Below the pieces are notes generated by a model. That model was given only the letters and a program-made list of their open reading frames with translations. It did no database searches and was not told where the DNA came from. From Paenibacillus sp. YN15 (GTDB lineage Bacteria > Bacillota > Bacilli > Paenibacillales > NBRC-103111), in assembly GCF_003285005.1 (NCBI RefSeq), contig NZ_QMFA01000015.1, forward strand, positions 78,162-142,161: 64,000 nucleotides of DNA. The letters run 5' to 3'. The translations under genes were made by a program, and so were the position numbers. Positions 1 through 9,310 of the stretch are shown here, piece by piece; position 1 is the stretch's first letter, and every line of letters starts with the position of its first letter.

Positions 1-396
1 TGGAAGGAATCCGGCTGGGGCACGATTATTTATCTGGCCGCCCTGACCGGGATTGACCCTGAGCTGTATGAGGCAGCGAAGATCGATGGAGCGGGGAGGA
101 TTAGGCAGATCTGGCACATTACGCTGCCGGGCATTAAATCAACGATTGTGATGCTGTTCATACTGCGGCTGGGCAGTGTGCTGGATGTGGGCTTCGAGCA
201 GGTGTACCTGATGCTCAATTCCTCGGTATCCCAGGTGGGCGAGGTGCTGGAGACTTATGTCTACCGAGTGGGCGTGGTGAACGGCAACTTCAGCTTTACT
301 ACGGCGGTGGGGCTGTTGAAGGGTGTTGTGGGGATGGTGTTGATTGTTTCGGCCAATACTCTGGCGCGGCGAATTGGCGAGAAAGGCATCTATTAA
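1..396 (+). CDS. ABC sugar transporter permease, LplB type (5' end outside window)
   Basis: This is the C-terminal part of an inner-membrane permease; the reading frame is open from base 1. It carries the EAA loop of binding-protein-dependent permeases (EAAKIDGAGR followed by TLPGI), which docks on the ATPase, and then hydrophobic segments typical of the MetI-like fold. It ends 31 bases before a lipoprotein gene and is followed by a second permease, the usual order of the LplB-LplA-YtcP type importers of oligosaccharides from plant or bacterial polysaccharides. No ATPase gene lies nearby, as is common because such importers share a housekeeping MsmX-type ATPase. The family call is firm; the substrate is not visible. 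Confidence 0.9.
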   Translation, partial: WKESGWGTIIYLAALTGIDPELYEAAKIDGAGRIRQIWHITLPGIKSTIVMLFILRLGSVLDVGFEQVYLMLNSSVSQVGEVLETYVYRVGVVNGNFSFTTAVGLLKGVVGMVLIVSANTLARRIGEKGIY

Positions 397-427
397 TAAG
401 TATAACTTGTGAAAGCGGGTGTCCATT

Positions 428-1999
428 TTGTATAAAAAGTTGAAAATCGGTCTCAGTATGATTCTCTCCCTATCCGTGTTGTCTGCCTGTTCCGGCAACG
501 GTGGCGGCAGCGAACCTAGCGGGTCCGCGGCTTCCCCTGCCAACGGCAAAGCCTCTCCCGCAGCGGAAAAAAAGCTGAAGATCCGGGCGATGAATATCCT
601 CTACGGCACAGCACCGCCGGAGAACGGCTCCGGGAAAAAAGCGCTGGAGGAACGCTACAACATCGAATATGAATATATTCCTGTAGCGGCCGCAGAGTAC
701 AACAACAAGCTGGGGGTAACGCTGGCATCGGGCGATATTCCGGATACGCTCTTGTTTCCCGGCCTGGATAATATCTACTTCAACGCCATTGACAACAACC
801 AATTTATTCCTTTGGAAAAATACCTGGAGGATACCAAGGAATATCCCAATTTCGCCAAAATACCGGAGGATCTCAAAAAGGTGTTAACTTACAATGGCCA
901 TATCTACGGCATTCCCCGGTTGAGAGGGGTACCCGGCCATACCATTGTGATGCGCAAGGATTGGCTGGATAAGCTGGGGCTCTCTGTTCCGACCACGTAT
1001 GACGAACTGTATACAGTGCTGAAGGCATTCAGGGAGAAGGACCCTGACGGCAACGGCAAGACGGATACCTATGGATTGGCGATGGGAATGGGCGACAACG
1101 GCTTAATCGGGGTAAACGCTGTTACCACGGGCATGCATGGCGGTTCCGGCGCTCCCAACACTTGGATCGAGGACGGCAAGGGGGGAATTATCCCCTTGGA
1201 ATTTGCCCCGAAGGCAAAGGAATCCTACAGCTTCTATGCCAAGCTGTACAAGGAAGGCATCATCGCCAAGGATTTCGCCATCAAGAAGGATCAGCAGGTG
1301 GAGGATGACTTCATCCTGGGAAAAGCCGCGGCCAACGGCAGCAGCACCTATACGTTCTACTCCACTTCACGTTATGAAAAGGCAAGAGCGGTTGATCCCA
1401 AATTCGAACTGGTTGCCTTGCCTCCGCTGAAGAATGCAGACGGCACACAGGGTTATTTGAAGTTCCCCGGGTACTTCGGCGTGTTCACCATCTCCACCGA
1501 AGCAGGCAAGGATGAGGCGAAGGTGAAAAGGATTCTGAAGATGCTTGACGATATGATCGGTGATGAAGGAGCAACGTTTATGCGTTGGGGGATTGAGGGA
1601 ACTCACCATAAAACTGAGAATGGAGTAAAAACTCTCACCGACCTGGGCAAGGCCGAGGGACCAAGCGGCTATGGACTTACCAATCCTCCGGCAGCGGGGG
1701 AATGGATATACGGGGGTACGGATACGGAGGAAACCCGGAAGATGCGGGATACTTCCTTTAAAGTGGCGATGGAAGGCTCTCCTTTTCTGAACCCGATTGA
1801 AGGTCTCTACTCGAAAACCATGGCCGAAAAGGGTGCGGACCTAAACAAGTTTGTTGCCGACAGAATCGCCAAGATCATCATGGGCGAAGCACCCGTGGAC
1901 AGCATCGACAAATTATTCGAGGAGTGGAAGGCGCGGGGAGGCAGCCAGGTGATGGAGGAATATACCACGGCCTGGAAGGCCAGAAAAGCCGGGAAATAA
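428..1999 (+). CDS. Extracellular solute-binding lipoprotein, LplA type
   Basis: This 523-residue protein is the ligand-binding subunit of the importer made with the flanking permeases. The N-terminus has lysines, a hydrophobic stretch and a lipobox (LSAC, Cys at about residue 21), so it is a membrane-anchored lipoprotein. A low-complexity Gly/Ser/Ala linker follows, then a domain of the size of LplA/YtcQ family 1 binding proteins. I place the start at TTG 428, because the Shine-Dalgarno-like AAAGCGGGTG ends six bases before it; GTG at 419 is the alternative and would overlap that site. The neighbouring heparinase-like lyase suggests uronic-acid-containing oligosaccharides, which is inference. 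Confidence 0.88.
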   Translation: MYKKLKIGLSMILSLSVLSACSGNGGGSEPSGSAASPANGKASPAAEKKLKIRAMNILYGTAPPENGSGKKALEERYNIEYEYIPVAAAEYNNKLGVTLASGDIPDTLLFPGLDNIYFNAIDNNQFIPLEKYLEDTKEYPNFAKIPEDLKKVLTYNGHIYGIPRLRGVPGHTIVMRKDWLDKLGLSVPTTYDELYTVLKAFREKDPDGNGKTDTYGLAMGMGDNGLIGVNAVTTGMHGGSGAPNTWIEDGKGGIIPLEFAPKAKESYSFYAKLYKEGIIAKDFAIKKDQQVEDDFILGKAAANGSSTYTFYSTSRYEKARAVDPKFELVALPPLKNADGTQGYLKFPGYFGVFTISTEAGKDEAKVKRILKMLDDMIGDEGATFMRWGIEGTHHKTENGVKTLTDLGKAEGPSGYGLTNPPAAGEWIYGGTDTEETRKMRDTSFKVAMEGSPFLNPIEGLYSKTMAEKGADLNKFVADRIAKIIMGEAPVDSIDKLFEEWKARGGSQVMEEYTTAWKARKAGK

Positions 2000-2085
2000 G
2001 CGAAAGTACGGGGAAAACGGCAGCGGTGGCCGTGCTTTATGTGTCGGCTCCGCCTGCCGCAGCCCGGGAAGGTAAGGTGGCAGAG

Positions 2086-2958
2086 ATGTCTCAATCCAGA
2101 AGATTTGATCTTTTTTTTAACAGCTTCAATTATCTTGTGTTAGGATTGATTTCGCTCTTGACGCTGCTTCCCTTTGTCAATGTGGTTGCCCAATCCCTGG
2201 CAAGCACGGAGGAAGTGGTGTCGGGAAGGCTGATTTTTTGGCCCAGGACCTTTGATTTATCCTCGTACAGTTATATATTTAATACGGGGATTTTTTTCAC
2301 CTCATTGAAAAACACAATATGGATTACAGTGGTGGGAACGATGGTGAATATGATCGTGACCTCGCTTACAGCATATGTGTGCTCCAGAGGGAATTTCAGC
2401 GGCAGAAGACTGGTGCTCCTGATGATTCTGTTCACCATGCTGTTCTCCGGCGGCATGATTCCCACCTTCCTGGTGGTCAAAGCAACGGGGCTAATGAACT
2501 CCTTGTGGGCGCTGGTGATTCCCTCTGCCGCCTCCGCCTTCAACATTCTGGTGATGCGGGAGTTTTTCGAGTCCATCCATGAAAGCATCATTGAATCGGC
2601 CACCATCGACGGCTGCAATGACTTCGGCATCTTCGTGCGGATTGTACTGCCTCTATCCCTGCCTGCGCTGGCGACCTTTACCCTGTTCTACGCCGTGGGC
2701 AACTGGAACCAGTATTTTTCCGCCATTCTGTACTTGAACAGATCGGGCTTGTGGCCCTTGCAGATTCTGCTGCGCCAGGTGGTGCTGGTGGGACAGTCGG
2801 ATATCTACTCGACCATGGCCAATGACGAGGTGATTCCCCAGCCGGTGACCATCCAGATGGCTACCGTGGTATTGGCCTCCCTGCCTATTGTCATTTTGTA
2901 CCCTTTTCTGCAAAAATACTTTGTGAAGGGTCTAACCCTGGGTTCAGTGAAAGGGTAG
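2086..2958 (+). CDS. ABC sugar transporter permease, YtcP type
   Basis: This 290-residue permease has about six membrane segments of the MetI-like fold and partners the LplB-type permease at the window start. The EAA-like loop is visible as ESATIDGCND followed by RIVLPLSLPAL near residues 170-190. The frame is open further upstream, but ATG 2086 is preferred because it has AAGGTGG just ahead and gives an N-terminus typical of the family (polar leader, then the first membrane segment). The upstream extension would be unusually Ala/Pro/Arg-rich. It lies 86 bases after the lipoprotein gene and 29 bases before the lyase gene, so all are probably one operon. Confidence 0.88.
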   Translation: MSQSRRFDLFFNSFNYLVLGLISLLTLLPFVNVVAQSLASTEEVVSGRLIFWPRTFDLSSYSYIFNTGIFFTSLKNTIWITVVGTMVNMIVTSLTAYVCSRGNFSGRRLVLLMILFTMLFSGGMIPTFLVVKATGLMNSLWALVIPSAASAFNILVMREFFESIHESIIESATIDGCNDFGIFVRIVLPLSLPALATFTLFYAVGNWNQYFSAILYLNRSGLWPLQILLRQVVLVGQSDIYSTMANDEVIPQPVTIQMATVVLASLPIVILYPFLQKYFVKGLTLGSVKG

Positions 2959-2987
2959 GGATAACGACTTCAGAAGGAGTGGAAGAA

Positions 2988-4898
2988 GTGAAGCAATTGT
3001 TGGCAAGCCGATTGGATAGGTTGTCTGAGGAAGCGAAGAAGGCTCTTATGGGCCGCTTCGCTCCTTTTCCGCGAGCCGGGGAGCGGGAGGCCTGGGAGAA
3101 GCTTTCTCCCGAGCTTAAGGGGGAATGGATCAGGGAGGCCAATACGCTGCTTGGCCTTGTATGGGCGCCTCTGCCGGCTGCCGCTTGGCTGAAATTCAAC
3201 CGGGAGGGCAACCGGACTGATTTTGAAACCATGTATTTCCGGCGGCGGGGGGCTGTGGCCTGTTTGGCGCTGGCGGAGTGTATGGAGGGTCAGGGACGGT
3301 TTCTGGAAGAACTGGCGAATGGGGTATGGGCTGTCTGCGAGGAAAGCTCATGGTGTGTTCCCGCCCATCTGTATTTGTCCCCGAAGCAGGGAGAGGCGGG
3401 TCTTCCCGATCCCGACGAGCCGCTGGTCGATCTTTTTGCCGCAGATACGGGAGCGCTGCTGGCTTGGGTGGTTTATCTGCTTCGGGATCAGCTGAACGGG
3501 ATCAGCCCGGTTATTGTTGACAGAATCAAGCGCGAGGTAAACCGCAGGATTCTGACGCCGTATCTGTCCAGGGATGATTTCTGGTGGATGGGCTTTGGCG
3601 GGCGGGAGCCGAATAATTGGAATCCCTGGTGCAATTCCAACTGCCTGGCGGCGGCTTTGCTGCTGGAGGAGGAGCCGGAGCGGCGGCTGGAGCTGATCGG
3701 GAAGGCCGTTGTTACTCTGGACCGGTATGTGGAGGTGCAATATGAGGATGGAGGCTGCGATGAAGGCGTCCAATACTGGGGAGTTGCGGCCGGAAGTCTT
3801 TTTGACTGTCTGGAGCTTCTGTTTGCCGCCACTGCCGGGGAATTATCGGTGTATGACCAGCCGCTCATCGCAAAGCTGGGGCAGTATGTTACGAAGATGT
3901 TTATTGACGGGAACAGGTTCGTCAACTTTGCCGACGGCGCTGCCAAGGTGAACATGGATTTCTCGCTTGTCTATCGGTATGGCCGCCGGATCGGCGATGC
4001 AGCCTTGGCGGCCTTGGGCCTGTGCGGACTGGAAAGCCAGCCTTTACGCAGGATCAGTGCGGGCGGCAGCCAATTGAGGATTCCTCTCTTCCGGGAGCTG
4101 GCGGCCATATTCCCCGAAGAAAATCCGGAGGCGCCGGATGCGGGGGAAAAGCAGCAGATGTATCTCCGGGAATCCTGGCTTCCCGCGCTTCAGGTGCTCA
4201 CGGCCAGAGAGCAGGGGGGAAGCGCGGATGGCCTGCATCTGGCCATAAAGGGCGGACATAATGATGAAAGCCACAACCATAACGATATCGGCCACATTTC
4301 CGTTGCTCTGGACGGAATGCCCATTTTGGCCGATGCGGGCGTGGGAACGTACACGGCCCAAACCTTTAGCCCAAGCCGGTATGAAATCTGGACGATGCAG
4401 TCGGGCTATCATAATGTGCCGGTTGTGAACGGAACAGAGCAGCAGGCGGGCAGGCAGTACAAGGCCGATGTGCTGGATTGCTTTTGCGGTGAAGACGGGG
4501 CTTTTGTGGAGCTGGAGCTGGCCCGGGCTTATCCGGCGCAAGCGGAAATCATCTCCTGGCGGCGCAGGGCAGCCCTTCGCCGCGGAGCGGTCGCCTGCAT
4601 CGAGCTGACGGATGACTATGAGCTGAAGCAGGTTGCCGGTCCGGTATTATGGACCTTTATCTGCACCGCTCCGCCGCAGCTTGCACCCGGCCAAATCCGG
4701 CTGCGTCATCCGGAGCTGGGCAGAAGCCTGCTGGTTGCTTATGATGCTTCCCTTCTCGAGGCCTCATCCGATGTCATTCTGCTGGATGATCCCAAGCTGA
4801 ATAACGTATGGGGACCGAAGCTTTACCGGCTGACGCTGGCTAATCGTACAAACGAACGGATTGGGCGGGTATCCTTCCGGATAACCGTTGAAGAATAA
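2988..4898 (+). CDS. Heparinase II/III-like polysaccharide lyase family protein
   Basis: This 636-residue protein has an all-alpha toroid-like N-terminal half followed by a heparinase II/III-like beta domain. The hallmark SHNHNDIGH segment, then a short spacer and LADAG, lies near residues 425-455 and contains the His/Asn residues used in uronic acid recognition and beta-elimination in this family. I see no signal peptide, so it probably acts in the cytoplasm on imported unsaturated or intact uronic-acid oligosaccharides. GTG 2988 follows AGAAGGAG by eight bases; GTG 2979 overlaps that site and is less likely. It is the last gene of the importer operon. The exact substrate cannot be read from sequence. 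Confidence 0.85.
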   Translation: MKQLLASRLDRLSEEAKKALMGRFAPFPRAGEREAWEKLSPELKGEWIREANTLLGLVWAPLPAAAWLKFNREGNRTDFETMYFRRRGAVACLALAECMEGQGRFLEELANGVWAVCEESSWCVPAHLYLSPKQGEAGLPDPDEPLVDLFAADTGALLAWVVYLLRDQLNGISPVIVDRIKREVNRRILTPYLSRDDFWWMGFGGREPNNWNPWCNSNCLAAALLLEEEPERRLELIGKAVVTLDRYVEVQYEDGGCDEGVQYWGVAAGSLFDCLELLFAATAGELSVYDQPLIAKLGQYVTKMFIDGNRFVNFADGAAKVNMDFSLVYRYGRRIGDAALAALGLCGLESQPLRRISAGGSQLRIPLFRELAAIFPEENPEAPDAGEKQQMYLRESWLPALQVLTAREQGGSADGLHLAIKGGHNDESHNHNDIGHISVALDGMPILADAGVGTYTAQTFSPSRYEIWTMQSGYHNVPVVNGTEQQAGRQYKADVLDCFCGEDGAFVELELARAYPAQAEIISWRRRAALRRGAVACIELTDDYELKQVAGPVLWTFICTAPPQLAPGQIRLRHPELGRSLLVAYDASLLEASSDVILLDDPKLNNVWGPKLYRLTLANRTNERIGRVSFRITVEE

Positions 4899-4934
4899 AA
4901 ATCCGCTCGGGCCGGAATGGACCAAAGCGGATTT
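4899..4934. terminator. Bidirectional hairpin between convergent genes
   Basis: AAATCCGCT pairs with AGCGGATTT across an 18-base loop. Read on the minus strand it ends in a T-rich run, so it can terminate the SpoIIP-like gene as well as the lyase operon. Confidence 0.6.
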
Positions 4935-4950
4935 CGTGTCAGGCAGGCGG

Positions 4951-6240
4951 CTATTGCTTGGACGGGCTTTGCACAGAGGCATAATATTCGGCGAAAATAT
5001 CGGCGAAAGCCGCCGCCGTCCGTTTGTTTTCCTCCAAGGTATTATTGACGCCCCCAAATTCCAGAAGCAAGCTGTGGGGCGAAAGAGACTGATTGTATTC
5101 CCCGTTCCCCTGATGCGCGTTCTTGACCAGAACGCCCCGGGAAAGACCGGGGTATTTTTTTTCCAGCAGCTGGTTCAGCTCTTCGGCGAAAGCGGCATTG
5201 TCCGCATAGTTGGGATTGCCCGTGCCGATAACGAACATGATCCGGGCATAGGTTTTGCCGTTGATGGTGGCCGTGGTCTGGCTGTACGGCACATCCGCGT
5301 CCCTGTGGATGTCGAAGAAGTAGGACAGGGAGGGAGTTGTTTTTATGGCCTCCTGAATGGTCTTGCGCGACTCGGAGTAGGCTTGGGCATAAGAGAGATT
5401 TTTCAGAACCAGCCGCCCGGCAATGTCGTCATTGGCGGTGATGGCGGGGATTCCCTTCTGCTGGAGAATCTGCCCCAGCTCCAAGCCTACCAGGGTAATA
5501 TTGGTTTTGGCGTCGTCCACCGAGGTGCCGGATTTGTTGGCGGCTACACTCTTCCAGGATTCACGGTTGTGGGTGTGGTAGATGTAAACCTGGCTGTCTG
5601 CACTCTGGCTTGCGCTGCCGGACAAGGTTGTGGACGTTACCACCCATCCGGCAATGTAGGCGGGTTTTCCGTCGGCCAGGGCCACCTTGTACCAGGCTCC
5701 TTCGGTGCCGATGGCGGTATAGGTTTGGCCGGGCTGGGCTTTTGCCAGGATGGCGCCCTCCAGGCTCGGCTCCGCCCTGACATTGGTGACATCGATAATG
5801 TTCAGGATGATGCGGGACTGCTGCTCCGGCTGCTCCTGAGCGATGGCCGGGCTCTCCTCCGGCTGGCTTTCGGCAGTCTCCACCACCCAACTGGCTATGT
5901 ATGCCGTTTTATCCTCGGCCAATAAAACCTGATGCCAGTCGCCCTCCGGCTTTGCCACAGTTTTCAGAATGGCGTAGGTTTGCCCTGGCTGGGCCTTCTT
6001 CAGCACAGCCGCCTCCAGGCTGGGGCTTTGGCGTATATTGGTGACGTCGGTGATCCGGACCAGCCGTTGGGGAGCGGCGGAGGCTTCAGCGGCCGTTCCG
6101 GATATGTCCCCGGATGAAGCCGAAGCAGCGGAAGGCATCCGGACAGCGCCTGCGGCGGCTGCCCACTGGGAGCCGTACAATGATCCGCACAATAGTCCGG
6201 CAACGACAATTCCACACAGAAAATGATGCCGCAATCGCAA
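4951..6240 (-). CDS. SpoIIP-type amidase with two bacterial SH3 domains
   Basis: The 429-residue product starts with a signal peptide (MRLRHHFLCG then a hydrophobic core), followed by two SH3b repeats, each with a VTNIR or VTNVR motif and a GQTY turn. The C-terminal half is the SpoIIP catalytic domain: YHTHNRESW with the first zinc-ligand histidine, and VLVKNAHQGNGEYNQ followed by SLLLEFGG with further catalytic residues. SpoIIP removes stem peptides from peptidoglycan during engulfment. True SpoIIP proteins have no SH3 repeats, so this is probably a paralogous secreted wall amidase. TTG 6240 is chosen because GAGGGG precedes it at good spacing and it places the signal peptide at the very N-terminus; the longer frame has no such signal. 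Confidence 0.82.
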   Translation of the reverse strand: MRLRHHFLCGIVVAGLLCGSLYGSQWAAAAGAVRMPSAASASSGDISGTAAEASAAPQRLVRITDVTNIRQSPSLEAAVLKKAQPGQTYAILKTVAKPEGDWHQVLLAEDKTAYIASWVVETAESQPEESPAIAQEQPEQQSRIILNIIDVTNVRAEPSLEGAILAKAQPGQTYTAIGTEGAWYKVALADGKPAYIAGWVVTSTTLSGSASQSADSQVYIYHTHNRESWKSVAANKSGTSVDDAKTNITLVGLELGQILQQKGIPAITANDDIAGRLVLKNLSYAQAYSESRKTIQEAIKTTPSLSYFFDIHRDADVPYSQTTATINGKTYARIMFVIGTGNPNYADNAAFAEELNQLLEKKYPGLSRGVLVKNAHQGNGEYNQSLSPHSLLLEFGGVNNTLEENKRTAAAFADIFAEYYASVQSPSKQ

Positions 6241-6439
6241 GAGTCGAGTCCCCTCTCTGATAAATGTATGTATGAGAACACAATTCGACGGCGTGCGCGG
6301 TATTCCTGCTTGCAACGGGATAATGGGCGCGTCGGAGGCCGAGAAACGGGACATCATTCCGGAAATAAAGCTTTACCCTTCATTGGGAGAAGCGGTAAAC
6401 TGTATATCAGATTGAGCCATGGGAAGGGAGCCAGATTAT

Positions 6440-7123
6440 ATGAGCAGAAACATAACCATTTTCATTGCCGGGGATTCTACCGCAGCCACCAAGCAGCCGG
6501 ACAAAAAACCGGAAACAGGCTGGGGGGAGCGGCTGCCGGATTTTTTTACGGATCAGGTGGAGGTCGACAATAGGGCCATAAATGGCCGCAGCTCCAAAAG
6601 CTTCATTAACGAGGGACGTCTTCAGCAGGTCGCCGAGGCCATCCGGGAAGGCGATTATTTGTTTGTCCAATTCGGGCACAATGACGAGAAGCCCAATGAG
6701 GATTTGCATACGGAGCCGGATACCACCTACAAGTCCTATTTGACCCAATACATCGAGGTGGCCAGAAAGGCCGGAGCCTATCCGGTGCTGCTTAATTCCA
6801 TTCACAGAAGGGCTTTTGACGAAGAGGGGCGCATCAAGGACAGCCACGGAAGCTATCCTCCTGCAGTACGGGAGCTGGCCGCCGAGCTTTCGGTGCCTTT
6901 TATCGATATGACGGAGCGGAGCCGGGGGCTTCTGGAGAAGACGGGAGCGGAGCCAAGCAAGGACTTCTTCCTGTGGTTAAAACCGGGCGAAACCCCCAAT
7001 TACCCGAACGGCCTGGAAGACAATACCCACTTCTCGGAACAGGGAGCCAAGGAGATGGCACGATTGGTCGTCGAAGGAATAAAGGAGCTTCAATTGCAGC
7101 CCTTGGCAAGCTTGGTGAAATAA
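6440..7123 (+). CDS. Rhamnogalacturonan acetylesterase, SGNH hydrolase (CE12 type)
   Basis: This 227-residue protein is an SGNH/GDSL esterase. Block I is GDST with the nucleophile Ser at about residue 13, block III is FGHND, and block V is DNTHFS with the Asp-His pair. This pattern and the length match RhgT/YesT enzymes that remove acetyl groups from rhamnogalacturonan or xylan fragments. No signal peptide is seen, so it acts inside the cell on imported oligomers, fitting the importer and lyase on the other side of the SpoIIP-like gene. ATG 6440 follows GGGAAGGGAG by nine bases; ATG 6419 is possible but lacks a site. Confidence 0.88.
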   Translation: MSRNITIFIAGDSTAATKQPDKKPETGWGERLPDFFTDQVEVDNRAINGRSSKSFINEGRLQQVAEAIREGDYLFVQFGHNDEKPNEDLHTEPDTTYKSYLTQYIEVARKAGAYPVLLNSIHRRAFDEEGRIKDSHGSYPPAVRELAAELSVPFIDMTERSRGLLEKTGAEPSKDFFLWLKPGETPNYPNGLEDNTHFSEQGAKEMARLVVEGIKELQLQPLASLVK

Positions 7124-7136
7124 CGGTATAGAGTAG

Positions 7137-7158
7137 CCCCGCTCCCGGCGGGGTTTTT
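7137..7158 (+). terminator. Rho-independent terminator after the esterase gene
   Basis: CCCCGC and GCGGGG form a six-base-pair stem with a five-base loop followed by TTTTT. Confidence 0.8.
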
Positions 7159-7201
7159 GGGTGTTGGAGAGTGTCAGAAAAAATTAGAGAGGAACCAAAA
7201 C

Positions 7202-7768
7202 ATGGACAATCCCTTTGACTGCATTACGGAGTTTATGTTTTTTGAAACCGGGCTTGAACCTGCGGATGTGATTCTGATTCCTGGCGGAAGTCATCCTCAG
7301 CCCATGGAAAAGGCGGCCGAATTATACCATCAGGGAATGGCTCCGTACATTTTGCCGTCAGGCGGCCCAACCAAAAACGTTTTATCTACGGAATGGGAAT
7401 TCCTCCGGGAGGTGGGGATCGCTCTCGGTGTCCCCGAAGAAGCCATCCTCAAGGAAGACCAGGCCACCAATACCTTCGAAAACTCCAGACTTTCCTGGAA
7501 CGTTCTCCAACAGCACGGCATCCTTCCCCAAAAGGTAATCTTGGTATGCAAATCCTACCATGCCCGGAGGTCCTTACTGACCTATCAGACCGTTTTCCCG
7601 CGGTCAACCAAGTTTATGGTATGTCCGGTGACGGACAAAACAGGCATAACCAAAAACAACTGGTATTTGGAGGAGCAAACAATCAAAAAGGTCATGAGCG
7701 AATTGACCAAGGTGGGCCAATATTTTGCGCACCATATTCCCAATTGGGTTCAATCCAACGCTCTATAG
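7202..7768 (+). CDS. YdcF/SanA-like (DUF218) family protein
   Basis: The 188-residue protein has the DUF218 signature: a beta strand ending in LIPGG, a helix, PYILPSGG, and later a TFENSR segment with an acidic-amide cluster, then CKSYHARRS. Family members (E. coli YdcF and SanA, Bacillus YwqO-like proteins) have a Rossmann-like fold and roles in envelope processes that remain poorly defined. There is no membrane segment here. ATG 7202 sits nine bases after GAGAGGAA. Its last 19 bases overlap the 3' end of the convergent acetyltransferase gene. Specific function unknown. Confidence 0.8.
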   Translation: MDNPFDCITEFMFFETGLEPADVILIPGGSHPQPMEKAAELYHQGMAPYILPSGGPTKNVLSTEWEFLREVGIALGVPEEAILKEDQATNTFENSRLSWNVLQQHGILPQKVILVCKSYHARRSLLTYQTVFPRSTKFMVCPVTDKTGITKNNWYLEEQTIKKVMSELTKVGQYFAHHIPNWVQSNAL

Positions 7769-8292
7769 TACATACGAAAGCCGCCGTTTTCCCCGTCATA
7801 CACATAACCGTTTGCGGCGTAAAAGGAATTGAGGGTAGGGTTGTCCGCAATACAATCCAGCCTCATCCATTGTTTGCCGGGGAAGCGGATGCCGGAGGTG
7901 CACCAGTCCAGGATGGTCCGGCCCAATCCGGTGCGGGCAAATTTACGGTGAACAGCCAAACGGTGCAAATAGACGGCTCCATCGCCATCAAAGGCTTTGT
8001 CTCCCCACAGCTCCCGGTCCCATTGGCTTGGTTTGCTCAACAGCATGACTATCCCGGCAATTTCCGGCCTCTGCTTAAAGACAAATACATCCCCACGCCG
8101 TATGGCGTCTATGGTGTTGTGGGAATCCTTGCCTTCCAGCAAGCCTGCCCATTGGGGTGAACCGCGGCTTTTCAGCCACTCTGCGATTCCGACCAACAGG
8201 GACATCACTTCTTCGGTATCCTCCGGTTGTGCGGCGGCCACTTCAAACTCATCGAGGGTGGCGGATTGAATGATTGTATAGGGGTGTACCAT
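7750..8292 (-). CDS. GNAT family N-acetyltransferase
   Basis: This 180-residue protein has the GNAT fold: an N-terminal segment with a TEEVMSLL helix, a central FVFKQ/GIVMLL beta pair, and motif A as LAVHRKFARTGLGRTIL, which binds the acetyl-CoA pyrophosphate. The C-terminus, with RLDC and FYAANGYVY, is the usual motif B region. ATG 8292 has GGAGGGAAATA directly upstream, so the longer frame starting at 8352 is not used. The acceptor substrate cannot be predicted. Its 3' end overlaps that of the convergent DUF218 gene. Confidence 0.85.
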   Translation of the reverse strand: MVHPYTIIQSATLDEFEVAAAQPEDTEEVMSLLVGIAEWLKSRGSPQWAGLLEGKDSHNTIDAIRRGDVFVFKQRPEIAGIVMLLSKPSQWDRELWGDKAFDGDGAVYLHRLAVHRKFARTGLGRTILDWCTSGIRFPGKQWMRLDCIADNPTLNSFYAANGYVYDGENGGFRMYYRALD

Positions 8293-8335
8293 TATTTCCC
8301 TCCAATATATAGCCTTCAAAAAGAAGGGGACTTTT

Positions 8336-9310
8336 TTAGCAGCTCTTGGCAATAATCAGGGTGGGATTGTCCGCCAATGACACTTCTGCCCCGGACGAGA
8401 GGTAGCGGATAACCGGGCGCTGCATGTGTTCGGCGATTTTGATCACAATGGCCTCCTGGCCGTCCTGCATACAAATTTTCGTGCCCGGCGGATAGGAAGG
8501 GACTGCGTTGACGAAGGCCCGCACAATATCCACACGGTAAGCGCTGTCGCTAAGCGTCATAATATGTTCCATTGCCATATGCGGGGGCATGTCCTTCGCG
8601 GAAATCAGCTCTTCGTACAGATTGCAGATGCCGCAGATTTGCGCATATTCGTGGAAGGTGTCTCCCGACAGTCTGCGGGGATAGCCGCTGCCGTCCATTT
8701 TTTCCCGGTGCTGAAACACAACATGGGCGGAGAGCAGGCTGAATTCGCGAATGCTCCGAATCAGATTAAACCCGACCTCCGGAAATTCGGCAGGATCTTT
8801 CACGATAACCGACCCGATGTTGTGCAGCAGGCAGCCTACGGCCAAATCCCGCATCATGATCTCATTGTAGCCCAAATTCCGCGCCACTTGTAGAGCAAGC
8901 AGGGCAACATTCACTGAACGGGCGTAAGGCCGCAGCGGATCGGGCAGCGTCTGCTCGGGAACCGGGAGCAGAACCGGATGATTGCGGATTTCCATCAGGA
9001 GCCGTCCAACGGCTGCCAGCAGGCTTTTGATGGGGAAGGGGACGCCTTTTAGGGGCGCGCTAAAGAACTCTTGGACCAAAGCAACCACATCCATCCATGT
9101 TGGCACGTCGATCATCTCTTCCAAGGTAATGCCGCGGCTCTCCGAATCCTCCACAACCAGTTGGCGTATGCCGATTTGCAGCAGCTTCTCCAAGTATTTG
9201 GGATGGATCACATGACGGGCTGCCAGCAGCACCCGGCGGTGATGATCGAAGATCGGCTTGGCCAGCTGCATGGTGTTGTGGTCATATTTGGATATATGGA
9301 TTATTCTCAT
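8336..9310 (-). CDS. Degenerate HD-GYP domain protein
   Basis: The 324-residue protein has an N-terminal region like that of many Paenibacillus HD-GYP proteins and a C-terminal HD-GYP domain from about residue 115. HD-GYP enzymes hydrolyse cyclic di-GMP using metal ligands including an HD pair. Here the HD pair is H163-N164 (HNIG), the later conserved Asp is N230 (ICNLYE), and the first helix lacks the usual His, while GSGYP is retained. Catalysis is therefore doubtful and a c-di-GMP receptor or regulatory role is possible. ATG 9310 follows AAGGAG at good spacing; upstream in-frame codons lack a site. It sits 43 bases upstream of the co-oriented acetyltransferase gene, so the two may be co-transcribed. 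Confidence 0.83.
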   Translation of the reverse strand: MRIIHISKYDHNTMQLAKPIFDHHRRVLLAARHVIHPKYLEKLLQIGIRQLVVEDSESRGITLEEMIDVPTWMDVVALVQEFFSAPLKGVPFPIKSLLAAVGRLLMEIRNHPVLLPVPEQTLPDPLRPYARSVNVALLALQVARNLGYNEIMMRDLAVGCLLHNIGSVIVKDPAEFPEVGFNLIRSIREFSLLSAHVVFQHREKMDGSGYPRRLSGDTFHEYAQICGICNLYEELISAKDMPPHMAMEHIMTLSDSAYRVDIVRAFVNAVPSYPPGTKICMQDGQEAIVIKIAEHMQRPVIRYLSSGAEVSLADNPTLIIAKSC

